Counted from the stretch's first letter, positions 45,630 through 55,319 are shown. The stretch is DNA of 64,000 nucleotides from Aphanothece sacrum FPU1 (GCF_003864295.1 NZ_BDQK01000009.1:43537-107536); one strand, 5' to 3'. A program made the numbers and translations. Notes: generated by a model not told the origin, from the letters alone.

Positions 45630-45655
45630 TTAACATTAATCACAAGTGTTATTAA

Positions 45656-48091
45656 TTAATGAGTTTGAAGTTGTCCAAATAACTGACAAAACTCCTCATA
45701 ACTAATTTGTTCATCACCGCTAGTATCAGCGTGTTTCAGCATGGCCTCAATATCAGCATCAGAGATGGCCTCATCAATATCTTGAAGACAGACTCTTAAT
45801 TCCTCCAAGGTGATATAACCAGAACCATCTGCATCAAATAGATGGAAACGTTTTAACATTTCTGATTCTTCACCCTCAGCCAAATCTCGGTGAAGTAGGG
45901 TAGAAAACTCAGCAAAAGTGATCCGGTTACTATTAGGACGACCCGTAATAATATCCATCAATTCTTGCACCCGTTCGGAAGAATAAGGACGACCCACAGC
46001 CCTTAATAAAGAGCGTAATTCAGCAGCCGATAAACAATCATTGCCATCTTTGTCAAATTTATTGAATATCACCCGACAAAACGCTTTTTGTTCTTCGTTC
46101 ATCTCCTCGATCTTACCGGAAATTGGTGTTCTTCCTTCAGCGATCGCATCGAGATATTCGATAACACTAAAGGTGTAAGCCATGGAATGCCATAATTGAC
46201 GGGGGTTAATATGAGTAATAATCTCTTTCTCTTCTTGAGGGGTGATAGCATACTCTTCCCGAATAGCATTAACCGTTTGTAACTCCTTAGTAGAGAGACT
46301 ATTGATTAACTCATTAAAGGACTCAAATGGTTTTTTGCCCGTAATGATATCAAATAGATCAATGATGATGCCTTGACTCGGATGCTCTTGTGAAGATTCG
46401 ATAACGGTGTCAAGGAGAGCTTGACGATAGCTTTCTTGACGTAACCACTCTTCATGATTATTCTTTTTAGAGGGATTAACCAGAATAGGATCTTCGACTT
46501 CGAGTTCAGTTAAGACTAATCTATGTTCTTCTTCTGTGATATTCAGTTCTAGGCGCATTTGTAGCAGAATATCCAGACTGCTCTCACTATCAACATAGCG
46601 TTCAGTAATGGATTCTTTCAACACCCCTTTATAAGCTTTAAGCCGTTTTTCTTTGTCAAATCCTGGCAGAATTTTAGCGAGGACATAAACTTCATCCACA
46701 TTGAGATCATCTAAAGATCTATTATCCAAAAACTGACCGATATTAAGATTGAGTTTGCTCAGTTGTTTACGCAATCTACTAGCCAGACTTTCTCGTTGAT
46801 AAAGATAAGGATTTCTCGGCCAAGTACGATAAAGCCAAAGACCACTACAAACAGCCATTACAACAGGAAAGAGGTATTTCAACTGATTAGGTAATAGTCT
46901 GACTAAATTACTACCTCCAAAGATAAAGAAGAAGTTGAAAATAAAGAAGGTAGCCAGAGTAAATAAGCGGTGTCTCACCACTTCTGTATTTACTAATTTG
47001 TGGTGACGTAATAGATAACCTTTATACATTTTTTCTAGTTTACGTCCTAGAAAATAACCCACTAAACCAAATACACCAATCGTTAAAGGAGCAGCAACTA
47101 ATTTGGGAATAGCAATGGGAGTATTAAAGATATAAAAACCAGGGTTGAATAAAGTATTCAACTGATTCTCTTGATGAGACCAAGCAGCCGACATCAGATA
47201 TTCCCAATTACCAGCAAAAAGAAAAGGATAGACGAAGTAACCAACAGTTAAACCCACATAGCCATAATAAAGCCATTGATATTTAGGCGTTGTAATCTCT
47301 TCCCAATAAGAACGCTCAGCATCAATATCAATGCAAGGACTATGACAAGCTATACAAGCACTATGTTCTTTCCCTTCTGTATTGACCGTACGACACATTG
47401 ATTGAGTGATCTTTTGACCCTCTTCCGTATGAGCGGAACTATTGAGTAAGGCTCTTGGTTGAGTAAAAACTTGTTCCACCGGAGCCATAGGGCAAATATA
47501 CTGACACCAAGATTTGCCACCGTAGAGATAACCAACCACCATTGAGGCTATAATTGTTCCAACCAGAAACAATCCTAATGTAAGTCGATTAGAATTGTAA
47601 AATAAAATCCGCCCAGTTATTCCTAAATACAATAATACCATCTGTAAATAGATATGATTCCGATTTAGCCAGGAATTTGGATCAACTTTTATTACCTCAT
47701 GGCGAGTTTTTCCTGTTTTCGCATCAACCCGCTTACGACTTCTTTGAAAGCCTAAGTTACGGGGCAATTGTGAAAAATAAGACAAGGGGCAAACCCGTCG
47801 CCAAGCATCATGACCAAAGACCATCAAGACGAAGACACCGAAGGGAACAATCAGTGTCCAAAACAACAGTCCGCCAATAGCATAAGGAATTTCTGTCATA
47901 CACTTTCCTTGCACTTGAACACAGTCAAATTGTGTGATGCGACTGATGCTCAAAGGACTCCAGGTATGTTCTGGAAGGGTTAACCATGAAGAAATCGGAT
48001 CATAAAATAATGAGGTAATTAGCACTAGCCATCCGATAGCTAGAATTCTTCTTACCCATAGCATCTGTCGTTCAGGAATTTTTGCAAACAT
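45656..48091 (-). CDS. Membrane polyferredoxin (NosR/NapH-like) fused to EF-hand domain
   Basis: 811 residues from ATG 48091, chosen because AGGAGGG stands 14-20 bases upstream; a TTG within that site would add eight residues. The N-terminal ~440 residues hold about eight or more membrane helices and iron-sulfur motifs: RRVCPLSYF (~100), WCQYICPMAP (~197) and CIACHSPC (~248). This recalls the NosR/NapH/CcoG type of membrane electron-transfer protein. The C-terminal ~370 residues are soluble and end in EF-hands FDKDGNDCLSAAEL (~677), FDADGSGYITLEEL (~750) and ADTSGDEQISYEEF (~786), with a degenerate one near 715. So calcium may regulate electron transfer across the membrane. I do not know a studied homologue. 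Confidence 0.8.
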   Translation of the reverse strand: MFAKIPERQMLWVRRILAIGWLVLITSLFYDPISSWLTLPEHTWSPLSISRITQFDCVQVQGKCMTEIPYAIGGLLFWTLIVPFGVFVLMVFGHDAWRRVCPLSYFSQLPRNLGFQRSRKRVDAKTGKTRHEVIKVDPNSWLNRNHIYLQMVLLYLGITGRILFYNSNRLTLGLFLVGTIIASMVVGYLYGGKSWCQYICPMAPVEQVFTQPRALLNSSAHTEEGQKITQSMCRTVNTEGKEHSACIACHSPCIDIDAERSYWEEITTPKYQWLYYGYVGLTVGYFVYPFLFAGNWEYLMSAAWSHQENQLNTLFNPGFYIFNTPIAIPKLVAAPLTIGVFGLVGYFLGRKLEKMYKGYLLRHHKLVNTEVVRHRLFTLATFFIFNFFFIFGGSNLVRLLPNQLKYLFPVVMAVCSGLWLYRTWPRNPYLYQRESLASRLRKQLSKLNLNIGQFLDNRSLDDLNVDEVYVLAKILPGFDKEKRLKAYKGVLKESITERYVDSESSLDILLQMRLELNITEEEHRLVLTELEVEDPILVNPSKKNNHEEWLRQESYRQALLDTVIESSQEHPSQGIIIDLFDIITGKKPFESFNELINSLSTKELQTVNAIREEYAITPQEEKEIITHINPRQLWHSMAYTFSVIEYLDAIAEGRTPISGKIEEMNEEQKAFCRVIFNKFDKDGNDCLSAAELRSLLRAVGRPYSSERVQELMDIITGRPNSNRITFAEFSTLLHRDLAEGEESEMLKRFHLFDADGSGYITLEELRVCLQDIDEAISDADIEAMLKHADTSGDEQISYEEFCQLFGQLQTH

Positions 48092-48461
48092 AAGATTTAA
48101 GTTCCCTCCTAGCAATTAACAAGAGAGCAAAATTCAACATTATTTGTACTTGAAATTTAGACAATCAAATCGGCAGTCAACAACTCATCTGTTATTGAGG
48201 AAAATTACTATTTCTTTAACAGTTGACCTCTTTGAATTTCCTCTAATAGTTAACTAAACTTAATCTCATTCTTAAAGGCCTCATTGATTGTACGCTGCTT
48301 TCAATGATGGAACTCATGTTAAGAATTGTCATAAGTAAGTCTCCATACTTTTAAGTTTAGTTCTTGTGGTTGATGCAATTTGTAGCTAATTTTGCTAATT
48401 CTCGTAATCACTTGTTCTGCTACATAAAACTGATACAACGTGGTATATTAAGCTCTCCCGA
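48092..48461. other. Upstream region of the EF-hand gene
   Basis: About 370 AT-rich bases without a gene, divergent from the multicopper oxidase side. It holds the leader and presumably promoter of the EF-hand iron-sulfur gene, then passes into the 138-bp tandem repeats. Confidence 0.5.
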
Positions 48462-49168
48462 CATCTTGGTATAAAATGTATAATCAGCTACAATACTTAA
48501 TATTAAGACTGATGCAACTTTAATGACTTTGATTGTTTACGATATTGGGTCTATAAAATCCCAATTTATAATTTATAATTCATAATTTATAATTCATAAC
48601 ATCTTGGTATAAAATGTATAATCAGCTACAATACTTAATATTAAGACTGATGCAACTTTAATGACTTTGATTGTTTACGATATTGGGTCTATAAAATCCC
48701 AATTTATAATTTATAATTCATAATTTATAATTCATAACATCTTGGTATAAAATGTATAATCAGCTACAATACTTAATATTAGGACTGATACAACTTTAAT
48801 GACTTTGATTGTTTACGATATTGGGTCTATAAAATTCCAATTTATAATTTATAATTCATAATTTATAATTCATAACATCTTGGTATAAAATGTATAATCA
48901 GCTACAATACTTAATATTAGGACTGATACAACTTTAATGACTTTGATTGTTTACGATATTGGGTCTATAAAATCCCAATTTATAATTTATAATTCATAAC
49001 ATCTTGGTATAAAATGTATAATCAGCTACAATACTTAATATTAGGACTGATGCAACTTTAATGACTTTGATTGTTTACGATATTGGGTCTATAAAATCCC
49101 AATTTATAATTCATAATTTATAATTCATAACATCTTGGTATAAAATGTATAATCAGCTACAATACTTA
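48462..49168. repeat. Tandem array of ~138-bp repeats (five units plus a partial)
   Basis: Units begin at CATCTTGGTATAAAATGTA at positions 48462, 48600, 48738, 48876, 49000 and 49131 (last unit is about 38 bases). The first four spacings are 138, 138, 138 and 124, then 131; the shorter ones lost one or more AATTTATA-type steps from a heptamer tract at the unit end. Differences between units are single bases (for example AAGACTGATGC against AGGACTGATAC). Each unit contains TGTATAAT, a possible extended -10, and ATGACTTTGATTGTTTACG, which opens a 20-codon frame. The array ends 187 bases before the multicopper oxidase start. Confidence 0.95.
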
Positions 49169-49355
49169 CTCCTTAAGTCTTATTGTCAGTAACTATGTTC
49201 TAATACAGGCCTTTCCTATTGATTTTTGTTTCAGTCTCAGAATATTGAGTAAAGAAAACTTTTGTAAAAATATATTAATATTTTGTTCTTTAACTCATTT
49301 AATATAGTTAAATAAGACAAGATGTCAAACTAGTTATTTTATAGGGGCTAGAACA

Positions 49356-51191
49356 ATGACAGACAAATATGAATCAATCACACCTGAAACTACTAAATTT
49401 AATTTAAGTAGACGCTTATTTTTAGCAACAGGTGTAGGAACTTTAGCCGCTTTAGCTATTCCTAATAAAGCCAAAGCTGACCCGAATAATATAGCTTTAA
49501 TTACGGATACATCCACTAATTTTGGCACTACTCCCACTTTAACCCCACCTTCAGATAAAACCTTTCCCCAACCGGGAATTAAAGCCTCTGATTTAGGGGT
49601 TATTAAAGCCAAATGGATCGTTAATCAAGACAATATTCCTTTAGGTGAATATCAAGGATTTATTCGTTTTTATGCTGATACTTCTGCCCCTGATGTTCCC
49701 TTTATTCCTGCCCCTACCTTATGTCTTAATCCGGGGGACATTATCGAAATTAATCTGCAAAATACTCTATTAGCTGATGATAAATCTTGTCAAAATCCTG
49801 TGTTTAATCAGCCTAATTGTTTTAACACCACTAATCTACATTTTCATGGACTTCATGTCTCTCCTTTAAGTATGGGAAAAGATGGCATACCTGTTTCTGG
49901 TGGACATCCATCAGATGTTGAATTTTCTTCCGATGATGTATTAATGGAGATTCAACCAGGAGAGACGAATAACTATTTAGTACAATTACCCAAAAATCAC
50001 GCTCCTGGTACTCATTGGTATCATTCTCATCGTCACGGTTCTACTGCTGTTCAAGTGTCTAATGCCATGGCAGGAGCTATTATTATTAAAGAACCCTCGG
50101 ATCAGGCAATTTGTCCCGATGCACCGGATGTTCTCTGGATATTACAAGATGTATTATCAGATGGGAGAGGGCAAGGAGGTATAATTGATGATAATGATGT
50201 TTATATCCAACAAGGACGTAATAATGAGGGAGAATGTTTAGTTAATGGGAAATATCAGCCAACATTGACTATACAAAAGGGTGAAATTCAACGATGGCGT
50301 TTTGTAAATGCAGGTTCTACTCCTCGGACATTAATGAACCTAAAATTATGTAAAGGTACTCTAAAAAATGTCAGCGATTGTGATAATAATACTCTACAAA
50401 CGATGTATTTAATAGCTAGGGATGGCATTAATTTTTATGGCAAAAAACCGAAATCCCAAACAACTCATGCTTTTTCGCCTGGTAATCGTTCTGATTTTTT
50501 AGTTAATTTAGAACCTGGAAATTACACCCTAATCAAAGATGTTTATACAGGGACTAAAAATGTCTATGGAGATGCTAATGATCCGAGTCAAGCTGTCAAC
50601 AGTAACGCCTCAAAATTCAGTAAACAGGTAATAGCTTATATTACTGTTACTAATACCCCTTATTCTAAAGCTGAAGCTGTTAAAAATCAGTTTGATACTT
50701 TACAAGCTAATGGTATTCCCACTACAGGAATGGCTAATTATTTAAACCCTATTACGGGGCCAGTTATTCCTAATCCTAAAAAAGTTGAATTTGAAGCTAG
50801 TAGAGGTGTTTTCACCATTGATAATATCAAATTTGGTGATCCTAATGCTAAATTTACAGTAGCCCTCAACTCTCAAGAAGAATGGATATTAGATAATACC
50901 AGTGGGGTAACTCATCCTTTTCATATTCATGTTAATCCTTTTCAAGTAGTAGCAATAGGGACTAAAAGTGGAGGAACAATTACTTGGAAAAAGGTTCCCG
51001 AAGCAGATCTAATTTGGCAAGATACGGTAGGCATTGATCCTAATATACCCCTAAAAATTCAACATCGTTTTGATGATTACAATGGAACTTATGTGTTGCA
51101 TTGTCATATTCTGATCCATGAAGATCAAGGTATGATGTATGAGGTAGAAGTTACAGGTAATGGTATTCCTCCCGGCTCAACTGCTGCTTAA
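49356..51191 (+). CDS. Multicopper oxidase (laccase/bilirubin-oxidase-like), Tat-exported
   Basis: 611 residues from ATG 49356. A Tat signal SRRLFLATGVGTLAALA is followed by AKA, so it is exported folded with copper. Copper motifs: H162xH164 (LHFHGLH), H220...H223xH225 (HWYHSHRHG), H520PFH523IH525, and H582C583H584...H588 with Met593 as type 1 axial residue (HCHILIHEDQGMM). This is a complete four-copper set with three cupredoxin domains. Likely substrates are phenols, bilirubin-like pigments or metal ions. It follows the 138-bp repeat array, which may hold its promoter. A VapBC-like pair follows. Confidence 0.92.
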   Translation: MTDKYESITPETTKFNLSRRLFLATGVGTLAALAIPNKAKADPNNIALITDTSTNFGTTPTLTPPSDKTFPQPGIKASDLGVIKAKWIVNQDNIPLGEYQGFIRFYADTSAPDVPFIPAPTLCLNPGDIIEINLQNTLLADDKSCQNPVFNQPNCFNTTNLHFHGLHVSPLSMGKDGIPVSGGHPSDVEFSSDDVLMEIQPGETNNYLVQLPKNHAPGTHWYHSHRHGSTAVQVSNAMAGAIIIKEPSDQAICPDAPDVLWILQDVLSDGRGQGGIIDDNDVYIQQGRNNEGECLVNGKYQPTLTIQKGEIQRWRFVNAGSTPRTLMNLKLCKGTLKNVSDCDNNTLQTMYLIARDGINFYGKKPKSQTTHAFSPGNRSDFLVNLEPGNYTLIKDVYTGTKNVYGDANDPSQAVNSNASKFSKQVIAYITVTNTPYSKAEAVKNQFDTLQANGIPTTGMANYLNPITGPVIPNPKKVEFEASRGVFTIDNIKFGDPNAKFTVALNSQEEWILDNTSGVTHPFHIHVNPFQVVAIGTKSGGTITWKKVPEADLIWQDTVGIDPNIPLKIQHRFDDYNGTYVLHCHILIHEDQGMMYEVEVTGNGIPPGSTAA

Positions 51192-51248
51192 TATCTAAGT
51201 AGAGTGGTTAATAAATAAACAAAAGGCAAAAGGTAACAGAGATAAACC

Positions 51249-51488
51249 ATGAACATAAAAGAACGTATCCTCCAAGAAATCGAAGATTCTTCCCCTATTC
51301 TTCTAGAAGAATTTCTTGATTTTATTCTGTTTACTAAACAGCGTCGTCAAACTCCAACAAACCATAAACCCATCTGGGAAATTGCCGCCGAACTCACTTG
51401 CGATATTCCCCCCGAAATTCTAGCAACATTACCCACCGATGGTGCAGAACAACATGATCACTATCTTTACGGTACACCTAAACATTAA
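51249..51488 (+). CDS. DUF2281-type putative antitoxin
   Basis: 79 residues. The start MNIKERILQEIEDSSPILLEE followed by EFLDFILF resembles DUF2281 antitoxin-like proteins found before PIN-domain genes. The C-terminal half (PIWEIAAELTCDIPPEILATL, ending GAEQHDHYLYG) would embrace the toxin. Its stop TAATG shares one base with the start of the PIN gene, so the two are translated together. Confidence 0.75.
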   Translation: MNIKERILQEIEDSSPILLEEFLDFILFTKQRRQTPTNHKPIWEIAAELTCDIPPEILATLPTDGAEQHDHYLYGTPKH

Positions 51489-51889
51489 TGAATGCTATTT
51501 TTGCAGATACATTCTATTGGATTGCTTTACTTAATCCCCAAGATACTTGGTATAAAATAGTTAATCAATATCGCCCTTCTCTTAATCTTGTGACAACAGA
51601 TTTGGTATTAGATGAAACTCTCAACTTTTTCTCAGAAAAAGGTAGCTTTATGCGGCTTAAAGCGATTTCTCTTTATGAAAGTATTGAAATCGATCCCCAA
51701 ATTGTAGTGATTTCAACAACCTCTTTAATTCGTACAGAAGCTAAAGAACTTTATAAAAATCGACTCGATAAAGGCTATAGTATGACTGATTGTATCTCAA
51801 TGGTAGTGATGAGACAAAATAATATTACTGAAATTCTCACACATGATCACCACTTTATTCAAGAAGGATTTAAAATTTTATTTCAATGA
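51488..51889 (+). CDS. PIN-domain (VapC-like) ribonuclease toxin
   Basis: 133 residues. PIN acidic residues are visible: D7 in IFADTFYW, an Asp/Glu in LVLDETLNFF, an Asp in YSMTDCISMVVM, and the last in ILTHDHHFIQEGF. PIN proteins of VapBC modules cut RNA and are held by the upstream antitoxin. It overlaps the preceding gene by one base. Confidence 0.87.
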   Translation: MNAIFADTFYWIALLNPQDTWYKIVNQYRPSLNLVTTDLVLDETLNFFSEKGSFMRLKAISLYESIEIDPQIVVISTTSLIRTEAKELYKNRLDKGYSMTDCISMVVMRQNNITEILTHDHHFIQEGFKILFQ

Positions 51890-51939
51890 TTATTGTAAAT
51901 TTAAAATTGACTCTAATATTTTGCTGTAATAATACTAAG

Positions 51940-52533
51940 CTAATGCTTGAAACTATTTAACTGAAGTTGATACATATGGTTAAATAAATTCCAACAATAT
52001 TCTTCCGATAAACCACAAGTAATTGCCCCTCGTAATACTACATTAAAATACCAATCATTAGGGGCTAATTCTTGGGGCAGTTTTTCCACAACTACATAAG
52101 TTCGTACATTTTGATAAACTTTTCCCCCACTATGAACCTTAATATATTCATGACGATAACCATTATGGGGGATTTCTTCTCGTTCATCAAGGCGATCGCT
52201 AAACCGCAAAGGAAGACGATATAAGACCCCTTCCACGTGGGAATTAACATCAGGTACTATATCTAAAGCCCCACAATTACGCCGCAAAGAACGACGATAA
52301 AACCCCAAACGATACCCTTTAACAATACCCACCCCTACCACATATTCATGAGTCGTTTCTTCAAAAGTACGCTGAAGATCCACTGGACACATACAAGATC
52401 CGTAAGCGAAATAATAAAAATAAGATTCCGATAATTCTTGACGTTGCCAATGACTTCCCTGATAATGAGAATAAACAACGTTGGCAGGAAAATTAGAGGA
52501 GGTTTGGGGTTGAGAATTAGGTGATAGACTCAT
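51940..52533 (-). CDS. Gamma-glutamylcyclotransferase-like (AIG2) protein
   Basis: 197 residues. The core begins YYFAYGSCMCPVDLQRTF, the YGSN-like loop of the GGCT fold, and continues KGYRLGFYRRSLRR, DIVPDVNSHVEGVLYRLP and LDEREEIPHNGYRHEYI, where the glutamates of LDEREE match the catalytic acid region. Asn in YGSN is replaced by Cys. The first ~38 residues are an extra leader (SPNSQPQTSSNFPANV). The substrate is unknown. It is in a minus-strand series with the CCB gene and cysteine desulfurase, 64 bases from the CCB gene. Confidence 0.8.
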   Translation of the reverse strand: MSLSPNSQPQTSSNFPANVVYSHYQGSHWQRQELSESYFYYFAYGSCMCPVDLQRTFEETTHEYVVGVGIVKGYRLGFYRRSLRRNCGALDIVPDVNSHVEGVLYRLPLRFSDRLDEREEIPHNGYRHEYIKVHSGGKVYQNVRTYVVVEKLPQELAPNDWYFNVVLRGAITCGLSEEYCWNLFNHMYQLQLNSFKH

Positions 52534-52597
52534 CAGGTTTTAGAGAAGGATAGAGATAAGTTGTGGTAATTTGATTTTTCCCTTAATAGTCAATTTT

Positions 52598-53245
52598 CTA
52601 AGCATTTAACTCACTTTGTAAGGTAATAGCCAACTTATCGGCAATCCCTTCAATCCAATTTTCATCTTGTTTTGTATAACTGCGGGGAACATTTGCCCCC
52701 AAGATCAATACCCCTTGATTTCCCATGGGTTGACAGATCACCCCTTGAGTATTTTCGGGTAAATAATCAAATTCTATTTTAGCAGGATAGAGAGCTAAAT
52801 TAACTAGGTAAACAGGCTTTTGGGTATCTAAAACCCGTTTAATAATATTACCTGGATTTACTTGAGAATTAACTCCTAAAATTCCTCTCCTTAGTAACAC
52901 TTTATCCTTATAATACACTACTAAAGATTTAGTAACGGTATTAGTTAATACCAGATGAGAAGCCCAAGCTAATTCAGTTTTAACTGTATTAGATAAGTCG
53001 GGGTCAAAATAAAAGCCTTGTTCTCCGATGAGTTTGACAGCATCAGGCGATCGCGGTTGAACTTGTTGCCAAATTAACCCGACTAAAATTAACACCCCAC
53101 TCAAAATTACCCCAACAACATCTGATCTGGCTTGAGATTCTGTTAATTGTAGGGTACTAAAACGATTAATGAGTAATAAAATTCCTCCTAATCCACCTGC
53201 AAAAAAGGGAAGTAACCTTAAGATTTTATTAGGATCTGATTTCAT
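52598..53245 (-). CDS. Cofactor assembly of complex C subunit B (CCB2/CCB4-like)
   Basis: 215 residues with two hydrophobic segments near the front (LLPFFAGGLGGILLLI and VVGVILSGVLILVGLIW) and a soluble GAF-like rest (YLVNLALYPAKIEFDYLPE, ICQPMGNQGVLILGANVPRSY). It matches the CCB2/CCB4 family needed to attach heme c(i) covalently to cytochrome b6 of the b6f complex. It sits in the thylakoid or plasma membrane. The neighbouring cysteine desulfurase is 48 bases upstream on the same strand. Confidence 0.8.
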   Translation of the reverse strand: MKSDPNKILRLLPFFAGGLGGILLLINRFSTLQLTESQARSDVVGVILSGVLILVGLIWQQVQPRSPDAVKLIGEQGFYFDPDLSNTVKTELAWASHLVLTNTVTKSLVVYYKDKVLLRRGILGVNSQVNPGNIIKRVLDTQKPVYLVNLALYPAKIEFDYLPENTQGVICQPMGNQGVLILGANVPRSYTKQDENWIEGIADKLAITLQSELNA

Positions 53246-53293
53246 TATATGAAGAATTATTGACTTTTATCTATATTAATTTAAAGTGAGATA

Positions 53294-54475
53294 TTATCGG
53301 TTAACGATTGCTAACTGAGGCATTAATCGATAGATAATCTGTTTAAGTACCATTGCTGTCCAATCAATATCTTCTAGAGTGGTTTCCCGTCCCAAAGTTA
53401 AACGAATACCTCTTAATGCCTCTTTTTCTGTGTATCCCATGGCCAATAAAATCGGACTAGGACTTAATTTGCCACTATGACAAGCGGCCCCTGCACTAAT
53501 GCCAATTCCGGCTAAATTCAATTGACGTACTAAAGTTTTTCCGGTTATGAGGTCTTGATGAGGATTTTTATCGGGGTAACAGATAATAAAACTGATATGA
53601 TGAGGCAGACGATACAATCTGTCACCCGTTGGCAACAAATAGGGACAGTCGGCCATCAAATCAAAAAAGCGATCGCGTAAAGCCATTAATCTGGGGCTTT
53701 CTGAGGCCATTTCTGAGGCCGCTAATTCTGCAGCCAGTCCAAAAGCAGCAATAGCGGGTAATGCTTGGGTTCCTGAACGTAATTGTCTTTCTTGTCCGCC
53801 GCCCCCTCCCAGAGGCAAAATTTCCACCCCTGGACGCACATATAAAGCCCCGGCCCCTTGAATGCCATAAATTTTGTGACTAGAAAGGGATAATAAATCT
53901 ACCCCCAGACCTTGAACATCAATAGGCAAACGTCCAGCCACTTGTACCGCATCCGTATGAAACAGAATTCCATGACAACGGGCAATTTTAGCTAATTTTT
54001 CAATGGGTTGTAGGGTTCCGACTTCACTTTGTCCATAAATAATAGAAATAAGTACAGTATTGTCTTGAATCGCTGCCTTTAATTCTAAGGGATTAATACG
54101 TCCGTGACGATTAACAGGTAAAGTGGTTATCTGCCATCCTTGTTTTTGTAAAATGTAGGCGGTTTCAGAAATAGCTGAGTGTTCCACACTAGAAATAATC
54201 AAATGTTGGGGCGTACAGTAACGTCTAGTAATGCCTAAGATAGCCAAATTATCAGCTTCTGTTCCCCCTGAAGTGAAGATAATGGAGTCAGGATGGGGTG
54301 CATGAATTAACTCAGCCACTTGACCCCTAGCGTTTTCTAGAATGGTAGCGGCCCGTTGTCCCCAGGTATGCAAACTAGAGGGGTTGCCCCATTGTTGGGT
54401 CAAAATCTCCTGTACTTGGTTGATCACCTCCTGACGAGGGGGTGTAGTGGCACTATAGTCAAGATAAATTTGCAT
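53294..54475 (-). CDS. Cysteine desulfurase (IscS/NifS family)
   Basis: 393 residues, PLP-dependent. It frees sulfur from cysteine for Fe-S clusters and other thio-cofactors. Seen are YLDYSATTPPRQEV at the start, FTSGGTEADNLAI, SSVEHSAI, the PLP lysine K201 in SLSSHKIYG, LGGGGQERQLRSGTQ, and the persulfide Cys332 in AGAACHSGKLSPSPIL. The single-Cys loop and length fit the NifS/IscS (class I) group. No other isc, suf or nif gene is adjacent, so the exact partner is open. The start is ATG 54475. Confidence 0.93.
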   Translation of the reverse strand: MQIYLDYSATTPPRQEVINQVQEILTQQWGNPSSLHTWGQRAATILENARGQVAELIHAPHPDSIIFTSGGTEADNLAILGITRRYCTPQHLIISSVEHSAISETAYILQKQGWQITTLPVNRHGRINPLELKAAIQDNTVLISIIYGQSEVGTLQPIEKLAKIARCHGILFHTDAVQVAGRLPIDVQGLGVDLLSLSSHKIYGIQGAGALYVRPGVEILPLGGGGGQERQLRSGTQALPAIAAFGLAAELAASEMASESPRLMALRDRFFDLMADCPYLLPTGDRLYRLPHHISFIICYPDKNPHQDLITGKTLVRQLNLAGIGISAGAACHSGKLSPSPILLAMGYTEKEALRGIRLTLGRETTLEDIDWTAMVLKQIIYRLMPQLAIVNR

Positions 54476-54619
54476 TCTGTTATCCTTAGACGTAATGGGG
54501 GGATAGGTTACGATTTGCCGCTTTTTTGGTTAAATACAAATCATCATTGAAAATTTCCGCTTAAAGTGTTTTGGTGGTAATTGTCCGTAGTTGAAACCAC
54601 ATTAATTAATAAAGCCAGA

Positions 54620-55000
54620 TTAGTGACCAGGCTTACAAACATTATAGTCTTCATGAGAGATTACCGCCTCTGGGATTAATAAATTGCCTTGATCGCGGCA
54701 AATTAGGCGATAATGTCGGGTAACGGGAATGCTGATGACAAAGCGATCATGGCGCAGTCGTTTGCCATGAAATTGTCTATAATCTTGTTGGTTGGCCAAT
54801 GCTTGCAGAATTTGACGGGCTTTGAGAACAACGTTTTTGGGTAATGTTCTAAGATCGACGAGATCTTCGGCAAAGGTGGCTTCCCAATCGTTTTTTTGTT
54901 GTTTTCTTTCTTGCCAGGCTAGTTGTTCTTGAGCGCATCGGTGGCAAATTTGACCGTAACCTTTATGACCACAGGAAAACATTTTTTTTCTTCTCGACAT
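54620..55000 (-). CDS. Small zinc-finger protein with RelE/ParE-like tail (DUF7682-like)
   Basis: 126 residues. The N-terminus KKMFSCGHKGYGQICHRCAQEQ carries C-H...CxxC zinc ligands. The C-terminal part (LPKNVVLKARQILQALANQ, KRLRHDRFVISIPVTRHYRL, ICRD, VISHEDYN) resembles the RelE/ParE fold of toxin-like proteins, though no antitoxin is adjacent. I believe this matches a cyanobacterial zinc-binding family of unknown function. ATG 55000 is the start, overlapping the possible upstream frame 54919-55188 by 82 bases. Confidence 0.7.
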   Translation of the reverse strand: MSRRKKMFSCGHKGYGQICHRCAQEQLAWQERKQQKNDWEATFAEDLVDLRTLPKNVVLKARQILQALANQQDYRQFHGKRLRHDRFVISIPVTRHYRLICRDQGNLLIPEAVISHEDYNVCKPGH

Positions 55001-55188
55001 AACAACCGTTGATTCATAAGATGCTTACAGCCTTTACAATGGGGCGTATTAGCTTGCTCTTGTCTCCTGAGATTCTCAAAAAAAGGCCAGCCATTTATCC
55101 CCCGATACAATTCCATATATATCCAGGATACAGGGTTATATTCTTTCTCAGCAAAGCTAATTTTAACAAACCTTTGTTCTATAGTCAC
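54919..55188 (-). CDS. Possible 89-residue protein overlapping the zinc-finger gene
   Basis: A frame from ATG 55188 encodes RFVKISFAEKEYNPVSW, then MELYRGINGWPFFENLRRQ and HCKGCKHL. Its first ~60 residues have a protein-like pattern and a CxxC. The last ~27 run over the start of the next gene in another frame. Either two overlapping genes exist, or this is a decayed gene whose end was replaced. A run of eight A residues near 54990 lies where the frames meet, so a frameshift is another explanation. Confidence 0.4.
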   Translation of the reverse strand: MTIEQRFVKISFAEKEYNPVSWIYMELYRGINGWPFFENLRRQEQANTPHCKGCKHLMNQRLLCREEKKCFPVVIKVTVKFATDALKNN

Positions 55189-55319
55189 CAGCAGTATTGA
55201 TCAATCTTGTATTTGACACTCTTTTTTTAATTGATAATTGATAATTGTGATTCTTGTTTCTGAAATCATTCTTAATAATGCTATGATAAAATTAATTAAC
55301 CTAGAACAGTTTGAAACTC

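Noticed and set aside
48462..49168. CRISPR array
   Set aside because: Units are ~138 bp and nearly identical throughout, with no unique spacers and no cas genes nearby; this is a simple tandem repeat.
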